A DNA stretch of 15,856 nucleotides from Candidatus Niyogiibacteriota bacterium (lineage in GTDB: Bacteria; Patescibacteriota; Minisyncoccia; HO2-45-28). Below the pieces are notes generated by a model, which was not told the origin of the DNA, did no database searches, and saw only the letters and a list, made by a program, of their open reading frames with translations. Position 1 is the stretch's first letter, and each line of letters opens with the position of its first letter. Shown piece by piece: positions 14,732-15,856 of this stretch. Position numbers and translations under genes: made by a program. The stretch is taken from the NCBI GenBank assembly GCA_016177385.1, contig JACOVJ010000010.1:1-15856 (forward strand). The letters run 5' to 3'.

Positions 14732-14945
14732 AATTGAAAGGATTTATTTTGTCGAGCGGATTCAGCTCCGGAACTCCGGCGGTCAAATCCGGCGGGGTAA
14801 CGTCCGACGGTGCGGGCGCTTCGGTTACTGCGCGGATCGCATCATCGATGCTTTCCGCGCGTTGCTGCGAAGCAAACAAATACCAAAACGCGGTTGCCGC
14901 AAGAATAACAACGCCGATCGCGCCGATCACGATTCGCCGATTCAT
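14712..14945 (-). CDS. Small single-pass membrane protein with NP-rich C-terminal motif (module 1)
   Basis: This 77-residue protein has one hydrophobic span (about residues 5-24), a linker rich in Ala, Pro and acidic residues, and the ending NPLDKINPFNYVNPFD (62-77). NP recurs every six residues in this tail, as in the paralogous small protein at 13153-13389. The gene overlaps the downstream cysteine-repeat gene by 20 bp. It is not recognised as any named family. The N-terminus with two arginines before the span predicts the tail outside the cell. It is the first gene of the four-gene unit; no Shine-Dalgarno is present and only a weak TACGAT lies 8 nt upstream of the ATG. Confidence 0.82.
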   Translation of the reverse strand: MNRRIVIGAIGVVILAATAFWYLFASQQRAESIDDAIRAVTEAPAPSDVTPPDLTAGVPELNPLDKINPFNYVNPFD

Positions 14946-14995
14946 ACAAATTCATCGTACCGCCGATGGATAGATAAAACGATGATCTCTGTGGA

Positions 14996-15027
14996 TAAAC
15001 AAAAAACCGCGGCATCGTGGCCGCGGT
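14996..15027 (-). terminator. Rho-independent terminator after the EEP-family gene
   Basis: On the minus strand the perfect 8-bp stem ACCGCGGC / GCCGCGGT (15020-15027 and 15006-15013) with a 6-nt loop is followed by TTTTTTGTTT. It begins 7 nt after the stop of the gene at 15035 and isolates it from the cysteine-repeat operon. Confidence 0.9.
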
Positions 15028-15034
15028 AAGCATA

Positions 15035-15805
15035 TTACCCCTGCGTTTTTCGGATCGTTGCCTGGATCGCCATGTGGTCGGAGAGCCCGCCGACAAGCGC
15101 CACATCCGAGACCTCGTAGTGCGGCGTTGAAAAAAGGCCGTCTACCATCATCCGTTCAAGCGCTCCCGCGCGATGAAGCGCGCCGTCAATGCTTGTCGTA
15201 TAGCGCGGAGGAATATGGTCGCGATACTTTTGCGCGAATTTCGCGAATATCTCCCCGCCGCGCGGCGCATTCAGGTCGCCGCACCACGCAATCCCGGCTA
15301 TGATCCCGGGGGTCCGCTCAATGGCCCGCAACAGGGCTTCCGCATCCCTCCGCTGGTTATCGGATGCCGCGCCATGCGCGCTCCACGTAAAATGGGTTGT
15401 GCCGATCGTAAAGCAGTCCACCGTGAGCCATAGAAATACTTTCTTCATTCGGTTCACGTTGATCTCGGGTTTCTCCGCTTTTTCAAAATGCCACAACGGA
15501 GCCCCCTCATCGCCAAAATAATACCGCCCACCCGATGATACGATCGGCGGGCGCGCCAGAATGCAAACCCCCCACGGCATCAATCCGCCCTGCTCGCCGT
15601 ACCGCGAACGCCGGAGCGCGACCGGCCGGAAAATGCCGTGCATCGCGAACCGCCGGCAAAGCATCATGTAATCCGGCTCAAAAACCTCCTGCAAGCACAA
15701 AACATCGGGACTTTCCCGTTCAAAAAAGGGAATGATGCGCTCCCAATGCTTGTCGCCTTCGACATTCAGCGATATGAGCGAAAGCGATGATGTCTTCGGG
15801 TCCAT
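15035..15805 (-). CDS. Endonuclease/exonuclease/phosphatase (EEP) family protein
   Basis: This 256-residue protein has the four-layer EEP fold of exonuclease III, DNase I and inositol phosphatases. The visible signature residues are N14 (SLNVEG), metal-binding E40 (CLQEVF), T137-H138 (GTTHFTWS), D177 and N179 (WCGDLNAPRGGE), and D243-H244 (LSDHMAIQATI). All key metal and catalytic positions are present, so it is probably an active phosphodiesterase or phosphatase; whether the substrate is nucleic acid, lipid or sugar phosphate cannot be told. No signal peptide is seen, so it should be cytosolic. The start at 15805 is chosen because GGAGG lies 4 nt upstream; an ATG at 15838 adds eleven residues and sits at the predicted transcription start. 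It is transcribed alone, between its own -10 element and terminator. Confidence 0.9.
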   Translation of the reverse strand: MDPKTSSLSLISLNVEGDKHWERIIPFFERESPDVLCLQEVFEPDYMMLCRRFAMHGIFRPVALRRSRYGEQGGLMPWGVCILARPPIVSSGGRYYFGDEGAPLWHFEKAEKPEINVNRMKKVFLWLTVDCFTIGTTHFTWSAHGAASDNQRRDAEALLRAIERTPGIIAGIAWCGDLNAPRGGEIFAKFAQKYRDHIPPRYTTSIDGALHRAGALERMMVDGLFSTPHYEVSDVALVGGLSDHMAIQATIRKTQG

Positions 15806-15809
15806 TTGT

Positions 15810-15814
15810 CCTCC
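15810..15814 (-). promoter_or_regulatory. Ribosome-binding site deciding the EEP gene start
   Basis: GGAGG on the minus strand lies 4 nt upstream of the ATG at 15805 and inside the reading frame of the alternative start at 15838, so it favours the shorter protein. Confidence 0.7.
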
Positions 15815-15844
15815 ACGCAAAAATGGAAAAGAATACATGAAAGT

Positions 15845-15853
15845 TTTATACCA
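15845..15853 (-). promoter_or_regulatory. Extended -10 element of the EEP gene promoter
   Basis: On the minus strand TGG precedes TATAAA, forming an extended -10 (TGnTATAAA). Transcription would start near 15838. Any -35 lies beyond the right edge of the window, so the promoter is only partly visible. Confidence 0.55.
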
Positions 15854-15856
15854 AAA

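Noticed and set aside
14990..14998. Perfect DnaA-box sequence TTATCCACA (minus strand) between the EEP terminator and the cysteine operon
   Set aside because: Only one exact copy was found; other near matches (around 2450 and 13413) are isolated. No AT-rich unwinding region, dnaA or dnaN is nearby, so it is not an origin. A single 9-mer can occur by chance.
1..15856. UGA recoding as in Gracilibacteria
   Set aside because: TGA ends several genes exactly where the next gene starts (ATGA overlaps at 2847 and 4172, and the gmd stop), so the standard bacterial code applies.

Overview
The window looks like a chromosomal segment of a Candidate Phyla Radiation (Patescibacteria) bacterium, most plausibly Parcubacteria-like. 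The case rests on several features: tightly packed genes with 1-6 bp gaps or 4-23 bp overlaps, few Shine-Dalgarno sequences, a def-fmt pair, many membrane glycosyltransferases, and large secreted four-cysteine repeat proteins of no standard family that I recognise. TGA is used as a normal stop (for example in gmd and several glycosyltransferase genes), which argues against the UGA-recoding groups Gracilibacteria and Absconditabacteria. The lineage call is inference; there is no rRNA or other marker gene here.

Layout. (1) From 7437 down to the left edge, on the minus strand, lies a seven-gene surface-glycan operon: GT-C membrane glycosyltransferase, GT2, GT4, GT-C, GT2, GT-C and asparagine synthetase (cut by the window edge). 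(2) At 7517-8530, minus, is a GDP-mannose 4,6-dehydratase gene (gmd), separated from the operon by a strong terminator. (3) At 8614-10100, plus, are def and fmt, which handle the formyl group of initiator methionine. The fmt gene carries an in-frame nested palindromic insertion. (4) At 10097-14945, minus, are two tandem copies of a two-gene module: a 77-78 aa single-pass membrane protein ending in a conserved NP-rich tail, followed by a secreted protein built from four-cysteine repeats. The second cysteine protein also has a LamG-like domain. (5) At 15035-15805, minus, is an endonuclease/exonuclease/phosphatase-family protein with its own -10 element and terminator.

How the genes fit together. 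Gmd would supply GDP-4-keto-6-deoxymannose. The GT2 enzymes probably charge a polyprenyl-phosphate carrier with sugar, and the polytopic GT-C enzymes would use such lipid-linked sugars outside the membrane. The GT4 enzyme would extend a glycan in the cytosol, and the asparagine synthetase homologue may amidate a sugar acid or simply make asparagine. The two cysteine-repeat modules look like duplicated cell-surface machinery. They are the best candidate here for an undescribed system: both members of each pair are kept, their order is kept, and each member type has its own conserved C-terminal motif. No gene-free stretch longer than about 110 bp was found, and I saw no tRNA, rRNA, CRISPR array or insertion sequence.
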